DNA of 64,000 nt from DASSQJ01 sp963773655 (GTDB lineage Bacteria; Actinomycetota; Actinomycetes; Actinomycetales; Dermatophilaceae): the NCBI GenBank assembly GCA_963773655.1, contig CAVZBX010000003.1, positions 1 through 64,000 on the forward strand, read 5' to 3'. Within the stretch, counting starts at the first letter, position 1. Each line of letters opens with the position of its first letter. The notes under the pieces were generated by a model. That model had not been told where the DNA came from, did no database searches, and saw only the letters and a list, made by a program, of their open reading frames with translations. Made by a program: the position numbers and the translations under genes. This document shows positions 25,580 to 33,078 of this stretch, piece after piece.

Positions 25580-27121
25580 TCAGGCCTCCGTTCCGATGTG
25601 CGAGTGGTCCGCGGCGTCGTGCCACGCCTTCCAGTTGCGGTCGTCGACCGAGCCCTTGTACTCGCCGCCGTCGCCGTCCTGCAGGCCGTACCACTGGAGG
25701 ACGTCGGGCAGCGTCGGCCCGCCGCAGTTGCCCTGGTAGATCTGGTGGACGGGCAGCCAGGCCTGGACGTACTTCTCCGGCTCGCGCTCGAAGATCCACT
25801 GGCAGCCGTTGGAGCAGGTCTGGAACGTCTCGCCGTCGTAGACCGACTCGCGCTGGCAGATCGTCGTCGGGTCACCGGGCTCAGTGAACGCCATCGGGAT
25901 CTGGCAGACCTGGCACAGCTGGGGCAGGCCCCGGACGAAGTGCCGGCCGCCGGCCTCGAGGTTGCGCTGCTCCTTGTCCCACAGCGGCCGGTAGTAGCGG
26001 TCGAAGGTGTCGGGGTAGGTCTCGGAGAGCCACTTCTGGTGGTCGGCGTCGGGCACCGAGGTGGTGAAGGCCGCCGCGTGCGAGAACTGGTAGAGCACCC
26101 AGTACACCTGGTGGGAGAGGATCTCCTTCTCGCCGATCGCGTCCTCGACGTGCCGCGGCGGGGTGATGCCGTAGAAGGCGAGGTCCTCGAAGAGGCCCTT
26201 CATCATCTGCTCCTCGAAGTAGAGCTCGAAGGCCTCCTTCCAGCTCATCACCTTGCGCGGGAGCATGTAGTCGAGCATCTGGGCGACGAGGCCGGTCACC
26301 CGGTAGCCCCGCCAGAACCACTTGTCGATCCACGCCTGGACGATCGGGACGTTCTGCTCGTCCTGCTCGAGGAGGAACTTGATCGCCTCCAGGCCCAGGG
26401 TCATGTGCCGCGACTCGTCGGACTGGGCGGAGAAGCCGAAGGTCATCGTGGGCAGGTCGCCGTTGAACGAGGCGCCGGACATGAACGGGACGAAGAGCAG
26501 GTTCGTCAGGAGGTACTCGAAGGAGAACCCGATGGCGATGAGGAACTCGAACGGCCCGGCCGACAGCGCGTCGTCGAAGAACGACTTGGGCACCGACAGG
26601 TACCAGACCCGGTCGTGCTGCTCGAGGTAGTTGTGGAAGCCGCCGTAGTACTTGTTGTAGTTGCTCAGCGTGTGGATCTCGGTCTGCGTGTGCCGCATCT
26701 CGTCGATCGACTGGCACAGCGCCGCGAACCGCGGGCCGGGGCCGTCGAGGTGGCGGGCGAGGTAGGCGAAGTTGCGGTGCGCCTGGTACTCCAGCGGCGT
26801 GACGCCCTGGAGGAAGAGCTTCATCGCGTTGAGGTAGGACGCCTCGGTGAGGCTGAGGTGGCCCTGGCTCTGGGCGAACCCGTCGAGGACGGCGTAGAGC
26901 CGCTTGTCCTTCTCGGCCTGGTACTTCGTGTACGCGTCGACCGTGAGCCGGAAGGGGTCCTCCCACTTGCTCCAGTCGTGGATGATGATCCCCTCGAACT
27001 CGGTGTGGGGGAACACGTCGGACCTCTCGACGTAGGTGGGCTCCCAGTCGAGGTCACGGGTCAGCGCCTCGTAGCGCTGCTTCATCGTCAGCTTGCGCGG
27101 GGCCTTGGGGGCGATCGTCAT
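25580..27121 (-). CDS. dmpN: Phenol hydroxylase alpha (large, diiron) subunit
   Basis: The 513-residue catalytic subunit that hydroxylates phenol to catechol. The two diiron half-sites are visible as SIDEMRHTQTEIH and QSDESRHMTLGLEAI, each an E-x-x-H pair, in a ferritin-like helical fold. A Cys-rich region near the C-terminus (CQVCQIPMAFTEPGD, CSNGCQWIFEREPEK) belongs to the YHS-like zinc domain of DmpN-type subunits. Start ATG 27121 has AAAGG upstream. It is 15 nt after dmpM. Confidence 0.96.
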   Translation of the reverse strand: MTIAPKAPRKLTMKQRYEALTRDLDWEPTYVERSDVFPHTEFEGIIIHDWSKWEDPFRLTVDAYTKYQAEKDKRLYAVLDGFAQSQGHLSLTEASYLNAMKLFLQGVTPLEYQAHRNFAYLARHLDGPGPRFAALCQSIDEMRHTQTEIHTLSNYNKYYGGFHNYLEQHDRVWYLSVPKSFFDDALSAGPFEFLIAIGFSFEYLLTNLLFVPFMSGASFNGDLPTMTFGFSAQSDESRHMTLGLEAIKFLLEQDEQNVPIVQAWIDKWFWRGYRVTGLVAQMLDYMLPRKVMSWKEAFELYFEEQMMKGLFEDLAFYGITPPRHVEDAIGEKEILSHQVYWVLYQFSHAAAFTTSVPDADHQKWLSETYPDTFDRYYRPLWDKEQRNLEAGGRHFVRGLPQLCQVCQIPMAFTEPGDPTTICQRESVYDGETFQTCSNGCQWIFEREPEKYVQAWLPVHQIYQGNCGGPTLPDVLQWYGLQDGDGGEYKGSVDDRNWKAWHDAADHSHIGTEA

Positions 27122-27136
27122 GTCTCGCAGCCTTTC

Positions 27137-27427
27137 TCAGTGGTCCCAGGCGATGACGATCTCGTCGTCATCCCATTCCTTGATGTGCCCGAAGTAGCTC
27201 ACGATGGCGAGCTGGAACTCGTGGGTCTCCCACTCCCGGCCGAGGCGCTCCTCGACCGCCTCACGGGTGACGACGAGCCGGCCGGGGGCGGTGATCCGCA
27301 CCAGCCCCGGCATGTGCTGGACGGTGCAGTCCTCGTTGGTCGCCTCGATGGCCTCGACGACCGACCGGTTGGTCTCGCTCTCCTGGATGTCCACGCCGAC
27401 GGTGCGGGTGGTGGCGGCGGTGCTCAT
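27137..27427 (-). CDS. dmpM: Phenol hydroxylase effector (coupling) protein, MmoB/DmpM family
   Basis: A 96-residue cofactor-free protein needed for efficient turnover by the diiron oxygenase. VGVDIQESETNRSVVEAI and the C-terminal LAIVSYFGHIKEWDDDEIVI fit the MmoB/DmpM fold. Length is usual. It lies between the beta and alpha subunit genes, as in dmpLMN. Confidence 0.94.
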   Translation of the reverse strand: MSTAATTRTVGVDIQESETNRSVVEAIEATNEDCTVQHMPGLVRITAPGRLVVTREAVEERLGREWETHEFQLAIVSYFGHIKEWDDDEIVIAWDH

Positions 27428-27445
27428 GGCGGAAGGTCCTTCCGG

Positions 27446-28450
27446 TCAGGCGGTCAACGCCGCGACGGCGTCGCGGACGGCGGTGGCGGTGGACTCGAGC
27501 GACTCGGGGGCTCCGGCCCCGACGAGCTCGTCGACGCGCGCCGCGACCGGCCCGAGGGCGACCAGCGCGGCGCCGAGGGCCTCGGCCGACGTGGCGGCGA
27601 GGAGCTCCTTGTTCGCGGCCCCGGTCTCCGGGTCGGCGACCCACGCCTTGTACAGGGCGTCGACCCACTTGCGCTGGTCCGTGAACCACGAGGAGAGGTG
27701 CTGCGCCACGAGGCTGTACGAGCCGGCGCCGGCCTCGATGGCGGCGTCGTCGAGGCGCCCGAAGAACAGCCCGTAGAGGAGGCGGTCGGCGACGTCGAGG
27801 CGGATGAGCGCCCGGCCCCAGTCCTTCTCGAGGAAGAGCTCCTCGACGTAGCGGCGCAGGCCCTGGAGCGAGGCGTCCTCGACCCAGCGCGTCTTGGCGT
27901 CCCCGAGCAGCTCGGCGGTGCCGCCGCCGAGGGCGATCCCGACCCGGCTCAGCGCCTGCGCGTTGCCGATGCGGTCGAAGGCGGCGTACGCGGCGCACTG
28001 GGTGATCGTCGTCCCGAAGCCGAAGCGCGCGACGTCGCACGAGACCATCTGGGCGCCGGACTCGTAGTGCCGCAGCGGCACGACGAGCTCGCCGAGCACC
28101 GCGGACCACGCCTCGGGGAGGCGGGCGAGCAGCTGGCGGGAGTCGAGGTAGTCCAGCGTCGAGGCGACCGCGTCGGCCATCGCGGCCCGGGAGGTGACGT
28201 AGGGCGCGTAGTAGTACTGGCGCGGGTCGGTGAAGGAGTACGGGTCGGTGAGCCGGAAGGCACTGAAGGCCTCGTCGTAGATCTCGTGGGAAGGGTCCCA
28301 GAGCGGCCGGTAGTGGAAGTTCTCCTTGGCCTGGATGTCGATGCTCCCCTCCGCGTAGCGGGAGGCGGGACGGTCGCCGTAGCGGGCGACGAGGTGGGTG
28401 AAGGTGTTGCGCGGGGGCTCGATGACCTGGGTCCGCAGTTCGTACTGCAC
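27446..28450 (-). CDS. dmpL: Phenol hydroxylase beta subunit
   Basis: A 334-residue structural oxygenase subunit with a ferritin-like fold but without the diiron ligands. It begins MQYELRTQVIEPPRNTFTHL and carries ASRYAEGSIDIQAKENFHYR and DPRQYYYAPYVTSRAAM, hallmarks of DmpL/TomA1. GTG at 28450 is preceded by GAGGAGGCACC. It is followed at 18 nt by dmpM. Confidence 0.94.
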   Translation of the reverse strand: MQYELRTQVIEPPRNTFTHLVARYGDRPASRYAEGSIDIQAKENFHYRPLWDPSHEIYDEAFSAFRLTDPYSFTDPRQYYYAPYVTSRAAMADAVASTLDYLDSRQLLARLPEAWSAVLGELVVPLRHYESGAQMVSCDVARFGFGTTITQCAAYAAFDRIGNAQALSRVGIALGGGTAELLGDAKTRWVEDASLQGLRRYVEELFLEKDWGRALIRLDVADRLLYGLFFGRLDDAAIEAGAGSYSLVAQHLSSWFTDQRKWVDALYKAWVADPETGAANKELLAATSAEALGAALVALGPVAARVDELVGAGAPESLESTATAVRDAVAALTA

Positions 28451-28514
28451 GGTGCCTCCTCGGGGGCGGGGCGCGGGCTCCGGTGTCGGGCCCGGGTGCG
28501 GGGGTGGGGGGAGG

Positions 28515-28955
28515 TCAGGGGACGTGGTGGTGGGTGACGCCGGACTCGACGAGCAGGCGCACGATGAGGTCGGGGAGCGCGTCCGGCCCCTCGAGCTCCT
28601 GGGGGACCTCGGAGTCGAAGCCGTCGCCGACGAGCCGGCCGTAGGCCGTCCCGTCCTCGAAGGTCGTCGACACGCGGGCCGCTCGGTTCCGGTGGGTGAC
28701 CCGGAACGCGAGCTCGTGGGGAAGGGTCTCGTCGACCAGGTCGAGCCGGTCGTCGGCCGGGCCGAGGATGGCGTTGGCCTCGCTGACGAGCTGCTCGGCG
28801 AGCGAGCGGATGGCGACCTGGCGGTCGGCGCCGGTGCCGGTGGCGATCCTCCGGCTGATCCGGGTCTCGGGCATCGGGGCGAGCTGCTCGAGGTCGGGCA
28901 GCTGGTCCTCGGGTGTGCCGACGATCTCGGCGACCCGCAGCATGAACGGGGTCAT
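28515..28955 (-). CDS. Unrecognised 146-residue protein in the phenol hydroxylase operon
   Basis: ATG at 28955 follows AGAGGACGCACG. The product is acidic and soluble, starting MTPFMLRVAEIVGTPEDQLP, with a central PMPETRISRRIATG and a C-terminal half FRVTHRNRAARVSTTFEDGT and LPDLIVRLLVESGVTHHHVP. It occupies the slot just before dmpL where proteobacterial operons have dmpK, the hydroxylase assembly protein of about 90 residues, but I see no resemblance to DmpK and it is longer. It has no membrane segment or Cys cluster. A role in assembly or tuning of the hydroxylase is inference from position only. Confidence 0.75.
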   Translation of the reverse strand: MTPFMLRVAEIVGTPEDQLPDLEQLAPMPETRISRRIATGTGADRQVAIRSLAEQLVSEANAILGPADDRLDLVDETLPHELAFRVTHRNRAARVSTTFEDGTAYGRLVGDGFDSEVPQELEGPDALPDLIVRLLVESGVTHHHVP

Positions 28956-29095
28956 CGTGCGTCCTCTCGACGTGGGGACCGGCGGGGTGCGCCCGACCGG
29001 GGGAGCGCGGCGGAGTCCGCGGCGGCAGGGGCTCGTGGGCAGGACGGACCGCGGTGACGGCGGCACCGGGCCGCCGCCACCGGCATCCGGGTGGG

Positions 29096-30010
29096 TCAGG
29101 TGAGGACCGAGGTGAAGGCGTCGTTGAGCTCGCGGGCGTGGTAGAAGACACCCTTGCCGAGCTGCTCGGGGGTCCACACCGACATCGGGCGGTCCCGGTA
29201 GGCGAGGTAGCCGCCGGCGAAGACCTCGTTGCGGTTGCCGGACGGGTCGAAGAAGTAGACCGTCTGGCCGCGGGTGATGCCGTGGCGGGTCGGGCCGATG
29301 TCGATCGGCACGTCGTCCATCGAGAACAGGTCCGCGGCGCGGCCCACCTCGACCCAGTCACCGAGCCGGAAGGCGAAGTGGTGCAGCTTGCCCTGCGGTC
29401 CGGAGAGGACGGCGAGCTGGTGGATCTGGTTGTTGCTCGTCATCCACGTCGCGATGATGTCGGCGTCGGAGTCGAGGCTGGTCTGCACCCGCTCGGTGGC
29501 GAAGAAGTCGAAGACCTCGGTGAGGAAGCGGTCCATCAGGCCCGGGTCCTCGGCGGTGACCAGCGAGTGGTCGAGGGCGGGCACGCCGACGCCGACGAGG
29601 TGACGGGGGAAGGCGTCCGGGTTGTGGGTGCCGACCTCGGTGCCGACGAGCGTGGCCTCGTGGTAGACCTCGAAGACGTGGTCGGAGGGGGTGGTGAACC
29701 GGATCCCGTCGCCGATCTCCGGGTTCTCGCCCCTGCTCATCCGCTCGACGGTGACGCCGAAGGCCTGGGCCTTCTTCTCGATGTCGTCGATGTCCGAGGA
29801 CTTCTCGACCTTCCAGCCGAACTTGACGAGGCCGACCCCGCCCTCCTCGAGGACGACCGAGTGGTGGTCCCACTCGTCCCAGGCCTTGTAGTAGACCTTG
29901 TTGCCCTCCGCGTGGGTCTCGTAGAGGCCCATCGTGTTGGCGTAGTGGTCCTTGGCCTCGGCCAGGTCGGTGACCCGGACGTGGGCGTAGCCCATCCGCA
30001 TGACTCCCAT
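29096..30010 (-). CDS. dmpB: Catechol 2,3-dioxygenase
   Basis: A 304-residue extradiol (meta-cleaving) ring dioxygenase of the vicinal-oxygen-chelate type, turning catechol into 2-hydroxymuconate semialdehyde. Two VOC domains are seen; the iron ligands are His in VPALDHSLV, His in KLHHFAFRL and Glu in GNRNEVFAGGY. Length matches XylE/DmpB (307). ATG at 30010 follows AAGGAG, which overlaps the ferredoxin gene's stop. A 140-nt gap separates it from the unknown 146-residue gene. Confidence 0.95.
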   Translation of the reverse strand: MGVMRMGYAHVRVTDLAEAKDHYANTMGLYETHAEGNKVYYKAWDEWDHHSVVLEEGGVGLVKFGWKVEKSSDIDDIEKKAQAFGVTVERMSRGENPEIGDGIRFTTPSDHVFEVYHEATLVGTEVGTHNPDAFPRHLVGVGVPALDHSLVTAEDPGLMDRFLTEVFDFFATERVQTSLDSDADIIATWMTSNNQIHQLAVLSGPQGKLHHFAFRLGDWVEVGRAADLFSMDDVPIDIGPTRHGITRGQTVYFFDPSGNRNEVFAGGYLAYRDRPMSVWTPEQLGKGVFYHARELNDAFTSVLT

Positions 30011-30012
30011 TG

Positions 30013-30399
30013 CTACTCCTTGTGGGTCGTGCCGGCCGACTGGGTCGCGGCGGCATGGGCCGCGGCGCGCTGCCGGGCCTTCTCGTTGATCTGGTGGAGG
30101 AAGGTGTTCACGAGCCGGACGTTCTCGCCGCGCAGCTCGATGGTGATGTCCGTGTCGGGCACGGCCCGGCAGGTCAGGCAGGTGTCGTCGTGGCGCTCGT
30201 CCTCGGTGAGGACGCTGTCGGCGACGGGGTGGTCGTACCGGAACCCGCCGGAGCGGCAGTCGACCTTGCAGATGCCGCAGCCACCACGACGGCAGCCCAC
30301 GGTGTAGGCGAAGCCGGCCTTGTAGAGGCCGCTGAGCACGGTCTCCCCGGGCTCGAGGTAGATGACCTCGCCCGTCGGCTGGATCGTCACGGTCGGCAC
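30013..30399 (-). CDS. dmpQ: XylT/DmpQ-like 2Fe-2S ferredoxin
   Basis: GTG at 30399, with GGGAG upstream, gives 128 residues: a plant-type ferredoxin with cluster Cys in YTVGCRRGGCGICKVDCRSG and DTCLTCRAVPD. In meta-cleavage operons such ferredoxins reactivate catechol 2,3-dioxygenase by reducing its oxidised iron. The C-terminal tail of about 30 residues (Gln/Ala/His-rich) is extra. This is the first gene of the hydroxylase operon; the IclR-type palindrome lies 83 nt upstream. Confidence 0.92.
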   Translation of the reverse strand: MPTVTIQPTGEVIYLEPGETVLSGLYKAGFAYTVGCRRGGCGICKVDCRSGGFRYDHPVADSVLTEDERHDDTCLTCRAVPDTDITIELRGENVRLVNTFLHQINEKARQRAAAHAAATQSAGTTHKE

Positions 30400-30481
30400 C
30401 GGCGCTCCCTCGCGTTCAGTGGTCGGTCGGCGGCGTGCCGTCCTTCCACGAGGGTCGCCGGGCCCGGGGGGCCCGGCCACA

Positions 30482-30504
30482 CACGTTCCTCACGCCGGAA
30501 CGTG
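30482..30504. promoter_or_regulatory. Palindromic operator CACGTTCC-N7-GGAACGTG before the hydroxylase operon
   Basis: The longest copy of the shared palindrome, with 8-bp perfect arms (30482-30489 and 30497-30504). It lies in the 178-nt gap between dmpQ and the enoyl-CoA hydratase gene, upstream of dmpQ. The same core and spacing occur at 22381 and 23281. Confidence 0.78.
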
Positions 30505-30577
30505 GCGCGGTGGTCGGGGAGCGTGGTGCAGGTGGTGCGGGCGCCGCGGCGGTGGGTGGGCGCCAGGGCCCCCGCGC

Positions 30578-31348
30578 TCAGCGGCGCAGCGCCGCGGCCA
30601 TCCGCTCCTGCGCGAGCTCGGAGTGGAAGAGCAGGCCCGACACCCGGGCCATCTCCTCGCCGCGGGCGTCCAGGTCGGCGAGCAGGTCGGCGACGAGGAT
30701 CCGCTTGGCGGCGGTCAGGCCCTGCCGGGCGCCGGCGCGCAGGTCGTCGAGGACCGAGGCCACCGCGGCGTCCATCCCGGCCGCGTCGGCCACGGTGGTG
30801 ACCAGCCCGTGGGCCCGGGCCTCGGCGGCGTCGAACCGGCGGCCGGTGAGGAACCAGTCGGACGCGGCCCGGGAGGTGAGGCGGGCCCGCAGCGGGATCG
30901 AGATGGTGGCCGCGGCGAGGCCGAGGCGCACCTCGGTGAGGGCGAAGGTGACGTCGTCGCGGCAGACGACGACGTCGCTGCTCGCGACCAGCCCGAGGCC
31001 GCCGGCTCTCACCGGTCCGTCGAGCCGGGTGACGACCGGGACGGGGAGGGCGACCAGCCGGCGCTGGACCTCGACGATGGCGCGGGCCGACTCGGTCATG
31101 TCGACGTGGGCCACCTCCTTGAGGTCGGCACCGGAGCAGAAGACCCGCTGGCTGGAGCGCAGGAGGACGCCGTGCACGGACTCGTCGGTCTCGAGGTCGC
31201 GCAGGTGGCCGGTGAGGTCGGCCAGCAGCCGGCGGGAGAGGGCGTTGCGGTTGCCCGGGGAGTCCAGGGTGAGGACGGCGATCCGGTCCTCGTCGTGGCG
31301 GCGGACGAGCGGGTCCGGGCGGTCGTCGTCGGGGGCGTCGGCATCCAC
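30578..31348 (-). CDS. Enoyl-CoA hydratase/isomerase family protein
   Basis: A 256-residue crotonase-fold protein. RIAVLTLDSPGNRNALSRR and VFCSGADLKEV form the CoA and oxyanion-hole region; the second oxyanion segment is GPVRAGGLGLVASSDVVV. The catalytic Glu positions are in LTEVRLGLAAATISI, only partly conserved, so the exact reaction cannot be fixed. Start is GTG 31348, directly preceded by TAGGGT and 7 nt, a pattern of leaderless actinobacterial transcripts. It might feed the acyl-CoA side of aromatic catabolism but is separated from dmpQ by an operator region. Confidence 0.85.
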   Translation of the reverse strand: MDADAPDDDRPDPLVRRHDEDRIAVLTLDSPGNRNALSRRLLADLTGHLRDLETDESVHGVLLRSSQRVFCSGADLKEVAHVDMTESARAIVEVQRRLVALPVPVVTRLDGPVRAGGLGLVASSDVVVCRDDVTFALTEVRLGLAAATISIPLRARLTSRAASDWFLTGRRFDAAEARAHGLVTTVADAAGMDAAVASVLDDLRAGARQGLTAAKRILVADLLADLDARGEEMARVSGLLFHSELAQERMAAALRR

Positions 31349-31388
31349 GCCCTCGACCCTAGCCCGCCGAACGGGGCGGCCCGGCGGG

Positions 31389-31865
31389 TCAGGCCCGCGG
31401 CGTGACGCGGAAGACCGGCATGCCCGGGGCGACGGCGAGGATCTCGGCGTCGGTCGAGCTCCGGTCCAGGCCCTCGACGAACCTGCCGACCTCCCAGTAC
31501 CAGGCGTCGACGTAGGCGCGGATCACCGACACCCGGTCGGGTTCCGGGACCTCGACCAGGGTCACCGGCTCGACCCGGCGGCCCAGGGCCAGCTCGGCGG
31601 TGCCGTCGGCGGCACGGGCGTTGCGCACCCACTCGGTGCGCCCCCGCGGCGCCACGAGGTAGCGGTCGCCGTCGTGGTGCATGAGGTTCACCGGGGTGCT
31701 CCGCGGCAGGCCGCTGCGTCGGCCGGTGACGGTGAGGACCCGTGAGCCGCGCACGCTGACACCGTGCGCGGTGAGCCAGCGGACCACGGCGTTGGCCCAC
31801 CGGTCCCCACGCCCGCCCGGGCGGACGTAGCGGTTCGGGTCGACGGGGGTCGGGGTGCTCGTCAT
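31389..31865 (-). CDS. Nitroreductase/quinone family (DUF385, deazaflavin-dependent) oxidoreductase
   Basis: A 158-residue protein of the split beta-barrel Ddn-like family (F420-dependent in characterised cases). RVLTVTGRRSGLPRSTPVNLM and DRYLVAPRGRTEWVRNARAA are the family's core motifs. ATG at 31865 follows AAGGAGGAGACC. It is divergent from a TetR gene with two matching palindromes between them, so it is most likely that regulator's target. Confidence 0.87.
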   Translation of the reverse strand: MTSTPTPVDPNRYVRPGGRGDRWANAVVRWLTAHGVSVRGSRVLTVTGRRSGLPRSTPVNLMHHDGDRYLVAPRGRTEWVRNARAADGTAELALGRRVEPVTLVEVPEPDRVSVIRAYVDAWYWEVGRFVEGLDRSSTDAEILAVAPGMPVFRVTPRA

Positions 31866-31883
31866 CGCGGTCTCCTCCTTTAT

Positions 31884-31950
31884 GAGAGCGGTGCTCTCGT
31901 CATGCCCCAGTCTGCGCCCCGGGCCCGGCTGTTGTCAAGAGCGCTGCTCT
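31884..31950. promoter_or_regulatory. Paired TetR operators (AGAGC-NNT-GCTCT)
   Basis: GAGAGC-GGT-GCTCTC at 31884-31898 and AGAGC-GCT-GCTCT at 31938-31950. One lies 19 nt upstream of the oxidoreductase start, the other 22 nt upstream of the TetR start. Same arms and spacer in both argues for one regulator repressing both divergent genes. Confidence 0.7.
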
Positions 31951-31971
31951 CTGTTGTGCGAGGATGCGTGC

Positions 31972-32661
31972 ATGAGCCCGTCCCGCGCCGAGCGCCGCCG
32001 CGAGGTCACCGAGCGCATCCTCGTGATCGGGCGCCGTCACCTGGCCGAGCACGGCGCCGCTGCGCTGTCGCTGCGCGCGGTGACCCGTGAGCTGGGGATG
32101 GTGTCGTCGGCGGTGTACCGCTACGTCGACAGCCGCGACGAGCTGTTGACCCTCCTCCTCGTCGACGCGTACACCGAGCAGGCCGACGCCGTCGACGCCG
32201 TCGTGGCCGCGGCCGGGGGGGAGCCGTGGCACGACCGCGCGGTCGCGGCCGGGTTGGCGTTCCGCGCCTGGGCCGTCGCGGAGCCGGCCCGCTACGCGCT
32301 GCTCTACGGCAGCCCGGTGCCGGGGTACGCGGCGCCGCCGGAGCGCACCACCGAGCCGGGCACGCGGGTGGTGCGCACGCTCCTCGCCGTCCTCGCCGAG
32401 GGCGTGGCCCGCGGGGAGGTGCCGGAGCAGGGTCCGGTGCCGCTGGCCGCGGGCACGCTCACCGAGGACCTCCGCGCGCTCACCGAGGAGACCGGCTTCC
32501 CCGGGGGGCCCTCGACGATGGCCCGGGCGGTCGCGATGTGGGCGACCCTCGTCGGGGCGACCAGCCTGGAGGTGTTCGGCCAGTACGGGGCGGACACCTT
32601 CGGTGACCCCGAGGCGCTGCTCGAGCACCAGCTGCGCCTGGCCGCGTCCAGCCTCCGCTGA
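31972..32661 (+). CDS. TetR family transcriptional regulator
   Basis: A 229-residue repressor. HTH region RREVTERILVIGRRHLAEHG, LSLRAVTRELGMVSSAVYRY and DSRDELLTLLLVDAYTE; the C-terminal ligand domain resembles WHG/TetR_C33-type domains (FRAWAVAEPARYALLYGSPV). ATG at 31972 chosen because it gives the usual N-terminus; the frame extends to 31855 through the operators. Divergent from the DUF385 gene. Confidence 0.9.
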   Translation: MSPSRAERRREVTERILVIGRRHLAEHGAAALSLRAVTRELGMVSSAVYRYVDSRDELLTLLLVDAYTEQADAVDAVVAAAGGEPWHDRAVAAGLAFRAWAVAEPARYALLYGSPVPGYAAPPERTTEPGTRVVRTLLAVLAEGVARGEVPEQGPVPLAAGTLTEDLRALTEETGFPGGPSTMARAVAMWATLVGATSLEVFGQYGADTFGDPEALLEHQLRLAASSLR

Positions 32662-32668
32662 GCCGCCC

Positions 32669-32685
32669 GCCCCGTGAAGCGGGGC
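32669..32685. terminator. Short GC hairpin between convergent genes
   Basis: Six perfect base pairs (32669-32674 with 32680-32685) and a 5-nt loop between the TetR stop and the stop of the GlsB-like gene on the other strand. Confidence 0.45.
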
Positions 32686-32982
32686 TCAGGCCGCTGGTGG
32701 GGCCGTGTCACTCGCCCGGCGCTCGGAGACCGCGGCGGCCAGCGCGACGGCGCCGGCGCCGACGAGCACCTGCAGCCCGTGGCGGATCCAGTCGATCCCG
32801 CCGGTCTCCTCGACCCCGAACAGGCCCGCCAGGGCGTCGCCGACGAACATCCCGACGATGCCGGCGAGGATCACCAGCCAGAAGGGGATGGCCTGGCGTC
32901 CGGGGAGCACCAGCCGGGCGATGACGCCGATGATGGCCCCGCCGATGACGATCCAGATGAGGTTACCGATGCTCCAGTCCAC
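32686..32982 (-). CDS. GlsB/YeaQ/YmgE family (transglycosylase-associated) membrane protein
   Basis: GTG at 32982 with GAGGAGG upstream gives 98 residues. Three hydrophobic helices: NLIWIVIGGAIIGVIARLV, FWLVILAGIVGMFVGDALAG and LQVLVGAGAVALAAAV, with the Gly-rich pattern of stress-induced GlsB/YeaQ proteins. Role in envelope stress is family knowledge; nothing local refines it. Confidence 0.85.
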   Translation of the reverse strand: MDWSIGNLIWIVIGGAIIGVIARLVLPGRQAIPFWLVILAGIVGMFVGDALAGLFGVEETGGIDWIRHGLQVLVGAGAVALAAAVSERRASDTAPPAA

Positions 32983-33078
32983 GACGCCCTCCTCGGCGGC
33001 GATCACGCGCCGGGCCCGAACGGGCCCCGCAGCCACAGTGTGGCGTGCCGCTGCGGCCGGGTACAGCAGGGCGCGGCC

